Assembly (NCBI GenBank): GCA_903900155.1
Contig: CAIUMD010000105.1
Coordinates: forward strand, 79,883 to 143,882
Direction of reading: 5' to 3'
DNA length: 64,000 nt
Source: an uncultured Caulobacterales bacterium
GTDB lineage: Bacteria; Pseudomonadota; Alphaproteobacteria; Caulobacterales; Caulobacteraceae
Positions 26,935 through 35,726 of this stretch are shown piece by piece. Under the pieces are notes generated by a model. The model searched no databases. It saw only the letters and a list, made by a program, of their open reading frames with translations, and was not told the DNA's origin. Both the position numbers and the translations under genes were made by a program. Within the stretch, counting starts at the first letter, position 1, and every line of letters begins with the position of its first letter.

Positions 26935-28386
26935 CTAGAGGCTCCGATAGGCCTCCATCGCGCGTTCGCGCGCCTTGCCGTGCTCCACGATCGGCTTGCC
27001 ATAGAGACGTTTGGCGTCCGCCGGCAGATGCAAGGCGCGTTCCCAAGGCTTGTGGATAACTTCATCGGGAACGCCCGCCAGCTCCGGAACCCAGCGGCGG
27101 ACATAGACGCCGCGCGGGTCGAACTTCTCGCCCTGGGCGATGGGGTTGAAGATGCGGAAATAGGGCGAGGCGTCGGCGCCGCTGCCGGCCACCCACTGCC
27201 AGTTGCCGACATTGCTCGCCAGGTCGGCGTCGACCAGCGTGTCCCAGAACCAGGCCTCTCCCTCGCGCCAGTCGACCAGCAGGTGCTTGATCAGGAACGA
27301 GGCGACGATCATGCGCACGCGGTTGTGCATGAAGCCGGTGGCCCACAGCTCGCGCATGCCGGCGTCGACGATGGGATAGCCGGTCTCGCCCTTGGTCCAG
27401 GCCTCGAAGGCGGCATGGTCCTTGGCCCACGGAAAGCCGTCGAACTCGGGCTTGAAGTTGCGGGTGAGGAGTTCTGGCCAGTGGAACAGGATCGAATGGT
27501 TGAACTCGCGCCAGCCGACCTCGGACAGGAATTTCTCGACCTCGGCAGCGGGCGCGTCGCCATGCTCGGCGGCGTTGCGGGCGGCCAGCCAGACCTGGCG
27601 CGGGCCGATCTCGCCGAAGTGCAGGTGCGGCGAGAGGCCGGAGGTCGCCTCGACGCCGGGGATGTCTCGCTTTTCGCCATAGCCGTCGACGGGCCCGGAC
27701 AGGAAGTCGTCCAGCCGCTCCAGCGCCCCGGCCTCGCCGGGCGTCCAGAGGTCGAAGCCCCTGGACCAGTCGGGCTTGGTCGGGTGCAGGCCCCAGCCGG
27801 AGAGACTTTCGGTGCGCGGGAAATGTTCCGGCGCTTTCAACGTCTTGGGCGCGGATTCTACAATGACGTGGGCCAGGTGCTCACGAGCGGCGCGCCAGTA
27901 AGGCGTGAAGACCTTGTAGGGCTGCTTGGAGCCGTTCTGCACCGTCCAGGGCTCATTCAGCAGGCCGGCGTTGAAGCTCTGGCAATCGACACCGGCGTCC
28001 TTCAGGTCGGCCTTGATCAGGGTGTCGCGATCGATGCTGGCCTTGTCGTAGAGCCGGTTCCACAGCACGCAGGTCGCGCCGGCGTGGGCGATGACATCGT
28101 CCAGCACCTGTGCGGCGACACCCTTGCGCAGCACCAGCTTATTACCAAGCTTCTCAAGGCTTTCGCCGAGGTTCTTCAGCGACTTGTCCAGCCACCACAG
28201 CGAAGCGGCGCCCATGGGGCGGATACCGGGCGTCTCGTCCAGGATATAGAGGCAGATGACCGGCCGGCCGCTGCCCTCGGCATGGCGCAGGGCCGGATTG
28301 TCGGCTATGCGCAGGTCGTTGCGGAACCAGACGATGATGGCCCCCTCAGTGGCTTTGCTGTCGTCACTGTTCTTCCGCACTTGCAC
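26935..28386 (-). CDS. phrB: Deoxyribodipyrimidine photolyase
   Basis: A 483-residue class I CPD photolyase. The N-terminal alpha/beta antenna domain starts at IIVWFRNDLRIADNPAL (about 17-32). The FAD-binding helical domain contains VGWREFNHSILFHWP, DAGMRELWATGFMHNRVRM, LLVDWREGEAWFWDTLVDAD and NVGNWQWVAGSGAD. It repairs UV cyclobutane dimers using light. The start is a GTG at 28386, and a second GTG follows two codons later, so the exact start is uncertain. Divergent from kdsA. Confidence 0.92.
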   Translation of the reverse strand: MQVRKNSDDSKATEGAIIVWFRNDLRIADNPALRHAEGSGRPVICLYILDETPGIRPMGAASLWWLDKSLKNLGESLEKLGNKLVLRKGVAAQVLDDVIAHAGATCVLWNRLYDKASIDRDTLIKADLKDAGVDCQSFNAGLLNEPWTVQNGSKQPYKVFTPYWRAAREHLAHVIVESAPKTLKAPEHFPRTESLSGWGLHPTKPDWSRGFDLWTPGEAGALERLDDFLSGPVDGYGEKRDIPGVEATSGLSPHLHFGEIGPRQVWLAARNAAEHGDAPAAEVEKFLSEVGWREFNHSILFHWPELLTRNFKPEFDGFPWAKDHAAFEAWTKGETGYPIVDAGMRELWATGFMHNRVRMIVASFLIKHLLVDWREGEAWFWDTLVDADLASNVGNWQWVAGSGADASPYFRIFNPIAQGEKFDPRGVYVRRWVPELAGVPDEVIHKPWERALHLPADAKRLYGKPIVEHGKARERAMEAYRSL

Positions 28387-28447
28387 CGTCCTGCCCGAAG
28401 GGTCACCTCTTGGGCGCCCAAAGTCCTAATACGCCGGAATACTCGCC

Positions 28448-29329
28448 TTGGATCAGCCGCAAGCCGTCGCCCCGAATGCCGTCGTCGAGATCAAGACCCC
28501 GACCGGCGCGCCCGTCCGCATCGGCAATGGCGAAAAGCTGTCGATCATCGCCGGTCCCTGCCAGATGGAAAGCCGCCAGCACGCGCTGGAAACGGCGCAT
28601 GCGCTGAAGGAGATGGCCGATCGCCTGGGCGTCGGGCTGATCTACAAGACCTCGTACGACAAGGCCAACCGCACCTCGGCCAGCGCTCAGCGCGGCATCG
28701 GCCTGCACGACAGCCTGCCGATCTTCCAGGAGATCCGCGAGGTCACCGGCCTGCCGACCCTGACCGACGTGCACGAGACCAGCCACTGCCCGATCGTGGC
28801 TGAGGCGGTCGACGTCATCCAAATCCCGGCCTTCCTGTGCCGCCAGACCGACCTCTTGGTCGCCGCCGCCAACACCGGTCGCGCCATCAACATCAAGAAG
28901 GGTCAGTTCCTGGCGCCGTGGGACATGAAAAACGTCATCGCCAAGGTGACCGGCGCGGGCAATCCCAACGTCATGGCCTGCGAGCGCGGCGCCTCGTTCG
29001 GCTACAACACCCTGGTCAGCGACATGCGGTCCCTGCCGATCATGAAGGAGATCGGTTGCCCGGTCGTGTTCGACGCCACCCACAGCGTCCAGCAGCCGGG
29101 CGGGCAAGGCACGTCCTCGGGCGGCCAGCGCGAGTTCGTCCCGACCCTGGCCCGCGCGGCCGTGGCCGTCGGCGTCGCCTGCGTGTTCATCGAGACCCAC
29201 CCGGATCCGGACCACGCCCCGTCGGACGGTCCCAACATGGTGCCGATGGACCAGTTCGAGGCCCTGATCGCCAACCTTCTGAAGTATGACGCCCTGACCA
29301 AGGCGGCCTCCCTTACAGAGAAAAACTAG
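28448..29329 (+). CDS. kdsA: 3-deoxy-8-phosphooctulonate (KDO-8-P) synthase, metal-dependent class
   Basis: A 293-residue aldolase condensing PEP and arabinose-5-phosphate, the committed step to KDO of lipopolysaccharide. Conserved blocks: IAGPCQMES (Cys38 marks the metal-dependent class), [14 protein letters not shown] [52 protein letters not shown] and FIETHPDPD. Initiation appears to be TTG at 28448. The heptose epimerase gene starts four bases after its stop, pairing two LPS inner-core genes. Confidence 0.93.
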   Translation: MDQPQAVAPNAVVEIKTPTGAPVRIGNGEKLSIIAGPCQMESRQHALETAHALKEMADRLGVGLIYKTSYDKANRTSASAQRGIGLHDSLPIFQEIREVTGLPTLTDVHETSHCPIVAEAVDVIQIPAFLCRQTDLLVAAANTGRAINIKKGQFLAPWDMKNVIAKVTGAGNPNVMACERGASFGYNTLVSDMRSLPIMKEIGCPVVFDATHSVQQPGGQGTSSGGQREFVPTLARAAVAVGVACVFIETHPDPDHAPSDGPNMVPMDQFEALIANLLKYDALTKAASLTEKN

Positions 29330-29332
29330 GGC

Positions 29333-30334
29333 ATGAGCCGTCGCATCGTTCTCGTCACCGGCGGCGCGGGCTTCATCGGAAGCAACGTCGTGGCCCGGCT
29401 CTGCGAGGATCCGGCCCTGGACGTGGTGGTCTGCGACCGCCTGCGTGACGCCGCCTCGGGCAAGTGGCGCAACATCGCCAAGCATCCGATCGCCGACTTC
29501 GTCGCGCCCGAGCAACTGTTCGACTGGCTGGCCAAGCGCGGCGCCGAGGTCGAACTGATCGTCCACATGGGCGCGGTATCCTCGACCACCGAGCAGGACG
29601 CCGACAAGATCGTGCAGTCCAACTTCGTGCTGTCGCGCGACCTGTGGGACTGGAGCGTCCAGCACGGCAAGCGCCTGATCTACGCCTCCTCGGCGGCGAC
29701 CTATGGCGACGGGACTTTGGGCTTCGAGGGCAAGGACGATCTGGAGTCCTTGCGGGCCCTGCGGCCGCTGAACGCCTATGGCTGGTCCAAGGCCCTGTTC
29801 GACATCTACGCCGTGCGAGAAGCCCATCGCGGCCGCGCCCCGGCCCAGTGGGCGGGGCTGAAGTTCTTCAACGTCTATGGCCCCAACGAGGACCACAAGG
29901 GCGGCATGAAATCGGTCGTGGCCCAGATCTGGCCGCGCATCGCCGCCGGCGAGGGCGTCAAGCTCTTCAAGTCGCACCATCCGGACTACGAGGACGGCGG
30001 CCAACTGCGCGACTTCGTCTATGTCCGCGACGTGGTCGACGTGATCGCCTGGCTGGCCAAGAGCCCGGCCGTGAACGGCGTCTTCAACCTGGGCTCGGGC
30101 CACGCGCGCTCGTTCCGCGACCTGGCCGTGGCGACGTTCGAGGCGGTGAACCGCGAACCGGACATCACCTATATCGACATGCCCGAGGTGCTGCGCGGCA
30201 AGTACCAGTACTACACCCAGGCCGACATGAGCCGCCTGCGGGCCGCCGGCTACAATGCGCCGATGACCTCGCTGGAGGATGGCGTGGCGGATTACGTGGC
30301 CGGGTATCTCAATACGGAAGACCCTTTCCGCTGA
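29333..30334 (+). CDS. hldD: ADP-L-glycero-D-manno-heptose 6-epimerase
   Basis: A 333-residue extended SDR with the NADP motif TGGAGFIGSN (9-18) and catalytic Tyr149/Lys153 in YGWSK. HldD-type blocks HMGAVSSTTEQD, FFNVYGPNEDHKGGMKSVV, LRDFVYVRDV and FNLGSGHARSF are present. It converts ADP-D-glycero- to ADP-L-glycero-heptose for the LPS core. It sits directly after kdsA with a three-base gap, so the two are probably co-transcribed. Confidence 0.92.
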   Translation: MSRRIVLVTGGAGFIGSNVVARLCEDPALDVVVCDRLRDAASGKWRNIAKHPIADFVAPEQLFDWLAKRGAEVELIVHMGAVSSTTEQDADKIVQSNFVLSRDLWDWSVQHGKRLIYASSAATYGDGTLGFEGKDDLESLRALRPLNAYGWSKALFDIYAVREAHRGRAPAQWAGLKFFNVYGPNEDHKGGMKSVVAQIWPRIAAGEGVKLFKSHHPDYEDGGQLRDFVYVRDVVDVIAWLAKSPAVNGVFNLGSGHARSFRDLAVATFEAVNREPDITYIDMPEVLRGKYQYYTQADMSRLRAAGYNAPMTSLEDGVADYVAGYLNTEDPFR

Positions 30335-30434
30335 CGCCAAATGGGGTGACCCAAGGGCACGGTTGCCGGTCCCGCCTACGGGCGTAGGCTGACCCCTGAG
30401 ATCGGGCCTCAAGCCCGGCGTCAGGGAGTACGTC

Positions 30435-31901
30435 ATGGCCGGCATCGCCGCCTGGGGCGCCTATGCGCCGCGTCTGCGCTTGAGCCGCAAGGCGGTGACG
30501 CAGGCCAATGCCTGGGTCGCCCCGAACCTGAAGGCCAAGGGCAAGGGCGAGCGCTCCATGGCCAACTGGGACGAGGACGCCCTGACCATGGCGGTCGAGG
30601 CGGCCCGCGACGCCCTGGGTCCCGACGACGACCGCAGCCACATCGACAGCCTCTACTTCGCCTCGACGACCGCGCCGTTCGCCGACCGGCTGAACGCGGG
30701 GATCGTCTCGGCGGCCCTGACCCTGGAAAAGTCGATCGCCGCCAGCGACGTCACCGGCTCTCAGCGCTGCGGCCTGACGGCGTTGGGCCAGGCGCTGTCG
30801 GCCGGCGGCGCCTCGCTGGTCGCCGTCGGCGAGCACCGCAAGGCCCGCGCGGCCTCGGCCCAGGAGCTGGACTTCGGCGACGGCGCGGCGGCCTTCGTGA
30901 TCAGCGATGAGCCCGGCGCGGCCGAGCTGTTGGGGCGCGGCAGTGTCACCGACGACTTCGTCGACCACTTCCGCGGCGACGACGGCGGCTTCGACTACTA
31001 CTGGGAAGAGCGCTGGATCCGCGACGAAGGCATCGTGAAGCTGGTCCCGCCGGCGATCCAGAGGGCGCTGGAGGTTGCGGACCTAAGTCCCGATCAGGTC
31101 GACTATTTCTGCTTCCCATCAACCTTTTCCGGCATGGCCGCGGCCCTGGCCAAGGCGGTCGGGATCCGGCCTGAGGCCGTCCGCGACAACCTTGCCGCCG
31201 TCATGGGCGAGGCCGGCTGCGCGCACGGACCGATCATGCTGGCCCACGCCCTGGAAGAGGCCAAGGCCGGCGAGACCATCCTGGTCGCGCAGTTCGGCCA
31301 GGGCGCCGAGGCCCTGATGTTCCGCGCCACCGGCGCCGGCCAGCGCGCCGCACGCGGCGTCACGGGCTCTCTGGCCGAGCGAGAAGTCGAAACCAACTAC
31401 CTGAAATTCCTGACCTTTAACGGCCTGATCGAATGGGACAAGGGCATGCGGGCCGAGAAGGACAACAAGACGGCCCTGACCACCCTCTATCGCAACGAGG
31501 ACATGATCCTGGGGCTGGTCGGCGGCCGCTGCCGCGAGACCGGCGTCGTCCAGTTCCCGCGCACGCGTATCTCGGTTGCCCCGAACAACCCCGCCGTCGA
31601 CACTCAGGAGCCGTACCGCTTCGCCGAGCGCCGCGCGAACGTGCTGAGCTATTCGGCTGATTACCTTACCTTTTCCATGGTTCCGCCGAACCACTACGGG
31701 ATGATCGTCTTCGAGGGCGGCGGGCGGATCATGATGGACATCACCGACGTCGCACCGGGCGATGTCGAGACCGGCCTGCCGGTGCGGATGGTGTTCCGCA
31801 TCAAGGAGGTCGACGAGAAGCGGGGCTTTGTCCGCTACTTCTGGAAAGCCGCGCCGGATCGCGCGGCGATCGCCAGTCAATCCGCTCAAGCCGCCGAATA
31901 G
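30435..31901 (+). CDS. HMG-CoA synthase-like thiolase-fold protein fused to a DUF35 OB-fold domain
   Basis: This 488-residue protein combines a 3-hydroxy-3-methylglutaryl-CoA synthase-like domain (about 1-305) with a C-terminal DUF35 region (about 325-475). Cys112 in GSQRCGLTA sits at the catalytic position. The usual HQPN histidine motif reads FPST (about 227-230), and the GN pair is GE (258-259), so the standard triad is altered. The DUF35 zinc ribbon keeps only one of four cysteines (Cys366), while the OB fold (SYSADYLTFSMVPPNHYG onward) is intact. The next gene is a thiolase, as in archaeal thiolase/HMGS/DUF35 complexes. The reaction is unknown. Confidence 0.8.
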   Translation: MAGIAAWGAYAPRLRLSRKAVTQANAWVAPNLKAKGKGERSMANWDEDALTMAVEAARDALGPDDDRSHIDSLYFASTTAPFADRLNAGIVSAALTLEKSIAASDVTGSQRCGLTALGQALSAGGASLVAVGEHRKARAASAQELDFGDGAAAFVISDEPGAAELLGRGSVTDDFVDHFRGDDGGFDYYWEERWIRDEGIVKLVPPAIQRALEVADLSPDQVDYFCFPSTFSGMAAALAKAVGIRPEAVRDNLAAVMGEAGCAHGPIMLAHALEEAKAGETILVAQFGQGAEALMFRATGAGQRAARGVTGSLAEREVETNYLKFLTFNGLIEWDKGMRAEKDNKTALTTLYRNEDMILGLVGGRCRETGVVQFPRTRISVAPNNPAVDTQEPYRFAERRANVLSYSADYLTFSMVPPNHYGMIVFEGGGRIMMDITDVAPGDVETGLPVRMVFRIKEVDEKRGFVRYFWKAAPDRAAIASQSAQAAE

Positions 31902-31911
31902 GGAGACCGTC

Positions 31912-33114
31912 ATGCCTCAGGGTATCCGCGACAAGGTCGCCATCCTCGGGATGGGGTGTTCGAAGTTCGGCGAGCGCTGGGACGCCGGGCCGGACGACCT
32001 GATGGTCGAGGCCTATCTGGAAGCCATGCAGGACGCCGGCATCGAACCGACCCAGCTGGACGCGGCCTGGTTCTCGACCCACATCGACGAGATCGGGACC
32101 GGCAAGGGCGGCACGCCGCTGTCGATCGCCCTGCGCCTGCCCAATATCGCCGTCACCCGGGTCGAGAATTTCTGCGCCTCGGGTTCGGAGGCCTTCCGGG
32201 GCGCGGTCTATGCCGTGGCGGCGGGCGCGGCCGACATCGCTTTGGCCGTGGGCGTCGAGAAGCTGAAGGACACCGGCTATGGTGGCCTGCCGGTCGCCAA
32301 TCCCGGCACGCTGAACCCGCAGGTCATGCCGAACGGCTCGGCTCCCGGGAATTTCGCCCAGCTGGCCAGCGCCTATCGCGCCAAGCACGGGGTCTCGAAG
32401 GACGACCTGAAGCGCGCCATCGCCCACGTCTCGGTCAAGAGCCACGCCAACGGCGCCAAGAATCCCAAGGCCCATCTGCGCAAGCCGATCACCGCCGAGC
32501 AAGCCTTGGCCGCGCCGATCATCGCCGAGCCGTTGGGCCTGTTCGACTGCTGCGGCGTGTCCGATGGCGCGGCGGCGGCGATCGTCACCACGCCCGAGAT
32601 CGCCCGTAGCCTGGGCAAGCACGACCTCGTCACCGTGAAGGCTCTGCAACTGTCGGTCTCGAACGGCTATGAGAGCCAGTACAACGGCTGGGACGGCAGC
32701 CACGTCCACACCGCCCGCATCGCGGCCGGCAAGGCCTATCGTGAGGCCGGCATCGAGCGCCCGCGCGAGCAGATCTCGATGATGGAGGTGCACGACTGCT
32801 TCTCGATCACCGAGCTGGTGACGATGGAGGACCTGTTCATCTCGCCGGAAGGCCAGGGCTGGCGCGACGTGCTGGACGGTTTCTACGACGCCGACGGCGG
32901 GGTGCCGTGCCAGATCGACGGCGGCCTGAAGTGCTTCGGCCACCCGATCGGCGCCTCGGGCCTGCGGATGCTGTACGAGATGTACCTGCAGCTACAAGGC
33001 CGCGCGGGTGAGCGGCAGCTGGTTAATCCGGTGTTCGGCATGACCCATAATCTGGGCGGCGCGCCGGCCAGCAATGTCTGTTCCGTAGCGATCATCGGCC
33101 AGGAGGGCGCCTAA
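31912..33114 (+). CDS. Acetyl-CoA acetyltransferase, SCP2/lipid-transfer thiolase type
   Basis: A 400-residue thiolase-fold protein of the SCP-x thiolase group. The nucleophile is Cys88 in NFCASGSEA. VHDCFSITEL and CFGHPIGASGLR carry the other active-site residues, and MTHNLGGAPAS lies near the end. It starts 11 bases after the HMGS-like/DUF35 gene with GGGAGACC upstream, so the two are almost certainly one operon. It may condense or cleave an acyl-CoA in a complex with that partner. Substrate unknown. Confidence 0.85.
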   Translation: MPQGIRDKVAILGMGCSKFGERWDAGPDDLMVEAYLEAMQDAGIEPTQLDAAWFSTHIDEIGTGKGGTPLSIALRLPNIAVTRVENFCASGSEAFRGAVYAVAAGAADIALAVGVEKLKDTGYGGLPVANPGTLNPQVMPNGSAPGNFAQLASAYRAKHGVSKDDLKRAIAHVSVKSHANGAKNPKAHLRKPITAEQALAAPIIAEPLGLFDCCGVSDGAAAAIVTTPEIARSLGKHDLVTVKALQLSVSNGYESQYNGWDGSHVHTARIAAGKAYREAGIERPREQISMMEVHDCFSITELVTMEDLFISPEGQGWRDVLDGFYDADGGVPCQIDGGLKCFGHPIGASGLRMLYEMYLQLQGRAGERQLVNPVFGMTHNLGGAPASNVCSVAIIGQEGA

Positions 33115-33176
33115 ACAGAAAAGGGAGGGCGGAAAAGAGGCTTAAAGCCGTCCAAGGCTTGGTGTAACCCAGAAGC

Positions 33177-34313
33177 ATGGGCGGTACGGACAAAGGCTTC
33201 AAGCGCTGGATCTTGGGGGGGCTGGCGCTGTTCGTCGCGCTGTTCGTCGCGGCCGCCTTCGTCTTTCGCTACGACATCCTCAGCAACGCCCTGGACCCCA
33301 AGGTCCCGTTCCTGACCTATCGTCCGCCGCCGGCGCCGGACTACGGCAAGCGTGATGCGTGGGCGCTGCTGCCGCGCGAGGTCGCCGCGCCGGCCGATCA
33401 GCCGGTCGATGTGTTCTTCGTCCACCCGACCACCTTCGACGGCGGGCGCGACTGGAACGGCGGCATCGACCAACCCAAGGCCCAGCGGTTCCTGTCGCGG
33501 GTGGTGCTCCCCAACTATGCCGGGCCGTTCCATCGCGTGGGCCGGGTTTTCGCGCCGCGCTACCGCCAGGCCAGCCTCTACACCTACCTGACCCTGCGCG
33601 ACGACGCCCGCGAGGCGCGGCGTTTCGCCTATGGCGACGTGCTGCAGGCCTTCCGCGTCTATCGCGTTCGCTATGGCCAGGATCGGCCGTTCATCATCGT
33701 CGGGGTGGAGCAGGGCGGCTCGCTGGCGGCGCGGCTGCTGCGCGAGGAGGTCGCGGCCAAGCCCGAACTCAAAAGCCGCCTGGTCGCGGCCTATCTGATC
33801 GAAACCGCCGTCCCGGCCGACGAATACGCGCCGGACGCCCCGCTGCCGGCCTGCGAGCGCAAGGGCGAGACCGATTGCGTCGCCGCGTGGATCTCGGCCC
33901 CCGAAGGCGACTTCCAGCGCGTGCAGGAGCTGACCGGCCGCTCGTTGGTCTGGGATCGCTCGGACCAGCTTGTGAACCTGGAGGGCCGCACGCCGCTGTG
34001 CTTCAACCCGCTGCTGGGCGGCGTCTCGCTGGAGAAGGCGCCGGCGCGGCTGAACCTGGGCGCGACCAACGCCACGGGGCTGGAGTGGGGCGCCCGACCG
34101 GCCTTCCTGCAACGCCAGGTCTCGGCCCGCTGCGAGAACGGCGTGCTGCGCACCAGCAAGCCCAAGTCCAGCTCGCTGCGCGACAGCGGTTCGTGGACCG
34201 ATCGCCGCAAGGTCGACGCCTACAACCTGTTCTATGCCGATCTCGAAGCCGACGCCCTGGCGCGGGCGACCGCAATGATTGGCAAGCCGCTAGCCGTCGA
34301 GCAGGGCCGCTAG
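33177..34313 (+). CDS. DUF3089 membrane-anchored alpha/beta-hydrolase-like protein lacking the nucleophile
   Basis: A 378-residue protein with one N-terminal membrane helix (about 11-31), then a DUF3089 alpha/beta-hydrolase-like domain (FFVHPTTFDGG, FAPRYRQASLYTYL). The nucleophile elbow, normally GHSQG, reads GVEQGG with Glu178 in place of serine (codon GAG at 33708-33710), so ester hydrolysis by the usual mechanism is unlikely. The protein is probably periplasmic, anchored in the inner membrane. It follows the thiolase after 62 bases and could be a separate unit. Confidence 0.78.
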   Translation: MGGTDKGFKRWILGGLALFVALFVAAAFVFRYDILSNALDPKVPFLTYRPPPAPDYGKRDAWALLPREVAAPADQPVDVFFVHPTTFDGGRDWNGGIDQPKAQRFLSRVVLPNYAGPFHRVGRVFAPRYRQASLYTYLTLRDDAREARRFAYGDVLQAFRVYRVRYGQDRPFIIVGVEQGGSLAARLLREEVAAKPELKSRLVAAYLIETAVPADEYAPDAPLPACERKGETDCVAAWISAPEGDFQRVQELTGRSLVWDRSDQLVNLEGRTPLCFNPLLGGVSLEKAPARLNLGATNATGLEWGARPAFLQRQVSARCENGVLRTSKPKSSSLRDSGSWTDRRKVDAYNLFYADLEADALARATAMIGKPLAVEQGR

Positions 34314-34658
34314 GCCGCCATAGGTCGGCTGATCGATGGCGATCTGGCCGATCGCCGTGGCGCGCAGGTGAGTCAGCAGGGCGGGGGCCAGCGGGTCGAT
34401 GGCTCCGTTTTGCAGAGCCTGGCATAGTTTGGTGTTCAGCGCCGCATAGTCGCCGGGCTCGCCCACGAGCCTTGCCAGGCGCTGCGCCGCCTCGGCCTCC
34501 AGCCGCGCGCTGTGTTCGGCCTCACGGGCCAGCACAGCGCGCGCATTGTCGGTCACGCGGGCCAGGAAGGCCTGGCGAGCGTCGCCGGGGATGACGGGTT
34601 CGGCCTCGAAGGCGGCGATGGCCTCGGAAAGCTCGGCGGCGGTCGGGTGGGAGATCAT
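34290..34658 (-). CDS. DUF6285-domain protein
   Basis: A 122-residue, largely helical soluble protein (MISHPTAAELSEAIAAF start, FLARVTDNARAVLAREAE, ending GGLAALLDG). This type of small protein is commonly encoded immediately after acyl-CoA-dehydrogenase-associated phosphotransferases, as here, and is classed as DUF6285. Its start overlaps the phosphotransferase stop by four bases (ATGA), implying co-translation. Its 3' end overlaps the convergent DUF3089 gene. Function unknown. Confidence 0.7.
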   Translation of the reverse strand: MISHPTAAELSEAIAAFEAEPVIPGDARQAFLARVTDNARAVLAREAEHSARLEAEAAQRLARLVGEPGDYAALNTKLCQALQNGAIDPLAPALLTHLRATAIGQIAIDQPTYGGLAALLDG

Positions 34659-35620
34659 GCCGTCTCCATCAGCTTGACCAGGTCGATCTCGGTCTCGCTG
34701 GTCCGCCGCCCGATCATGGCGCGCTCGATCGAGCGGTCCTGGCCCGTGGCGAAGCTCTGGTGCATCATCAGGCACATCACGCCCCACTTCAGCGAACCCA
34801 GGGCCTGCCAGAAGCGGACACGGTCCAGGCTGATGCCGCCGCCATAGCCGGCCAGCAGTTCGGCATAGTCGCCAAAGCCGCCGACGGGCTTTTTCCATTC
34901 GCCGAAGCGCCAGGAATTGACGCAGATCCAGCCCAGATCCTCGGCCGGGTCGCCCAGATGGGCCAGCTCCCAGTCCAGCACCCCGACCAGGCCGCCTTCC
35001 GGATGGATCATCAGGTTGCCGTTCCGAAAGTCGCCATGCACCAGCACAAGCTGCTCGGGCGGCGGCGGCGCGATGGCCTCCAGCCAGCGGAAGACGGCTT
35101 CCAAGATCGGGCGGCGGGCGTCCATCTGGCGGTAGATGGCCTCGTAGCGCGCCAGCTCGCCCCGCGCGTCGGAGGTCGCAAGGTCCGGCAAGCCCTCAAT
35201 GGGCGCGGCATGGATCCGGGCCAGAACCTCGCCGCAGCGCCGCGCCAGGCCTGAGCGAACTGCCGTGAAAGCCTCGTCGCGGACGATCCGTCGGCCCAGA
35301 GTCTCGCCCTCCAGCCGGCGCATGACATAGGCCTCGCCCAGGCCGTCCTCGGGCGCGCAGACATGGACCACGCTGGGCGCCGGCGCGCCGGCGGCGTCGG
35401 CCGCGCGGATCAGGGCGGCTTCCGAGGCGAGGGGCAGGGCGGTCTTGCGCATCGCCGCGCCTTCGGGGCGGCGGCGCAGGATCAGCGGCGTTCCGTCATC
35501 CAGGTCGAAGGCCCAGGTTTCCAGGCTGGCGCCGCCGGACAGCCGGCGGGCGTTCACAGCCCCGGTCGCGTTCGACGACAGGCGGGCGGCGAGGCGGTGC
35601 AGGGCGGCGGCGACGTCCAT
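34655..35620 (-). CDS. Aminoglycoside-phosphotransferase-fold kinase (ACAD10/11-type phosphotransferase family)
   Basis: A 321-residue APH-family protein. The nucleotide-binding lobe includes LILRRRP, the catalytic loop is LVHGDFRNGNLM and the metal site is GVLDWELAHLGDPAEDLGW. The pattern matches the kinase domain fused to acyl-CoA dehydrogenase in ACAD10/11, thought to phosphorylate 4-hydroxyacyl-CoA. No dehydrogenase is adjacent in this window. The start at 35620 is where family similarity begins; it is translationally coupled to the DUF6285 gene. Confidence 0.83.
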   Translation of the reverse strand: MDVAAALHRLAARLSSNATGAVNARRLSGGASLETWAFDLDDGTPLILRRRPEGAAMRKTALPLASEAALIRAADAAGAPAPSVVHVCAPEDGLGEAYVMRRLEGETLGRRIVRDEAFTAVRSGLARRCGEVLARIHAAPIEGLPDLATSDARGELARYEAIYRQMDARRPILEAVFRWLEAIAPPPPEQLVLVHGDFRNGNLMIHPEGGLVGVLDWELAHLGDPAEDLGWICVNSWRFGEWKKPVGGFGDYAELLAGYGGGISLDRVRFWQALGSLKWGVMCLMMHQSFATGQDRSIERAMIGRRTSETEIDLVKLMETA

Positions 35621-35726
35621 GACGGAAGCTTCCAGCCTTGACCCGGCGTCAGGCAAGAGCCTCTCCACTTTACGACGAGCCCGGCGCGCCTTAGCACGGA
35701 GGCCTCAACTCTGCTTAGGATCCCCC

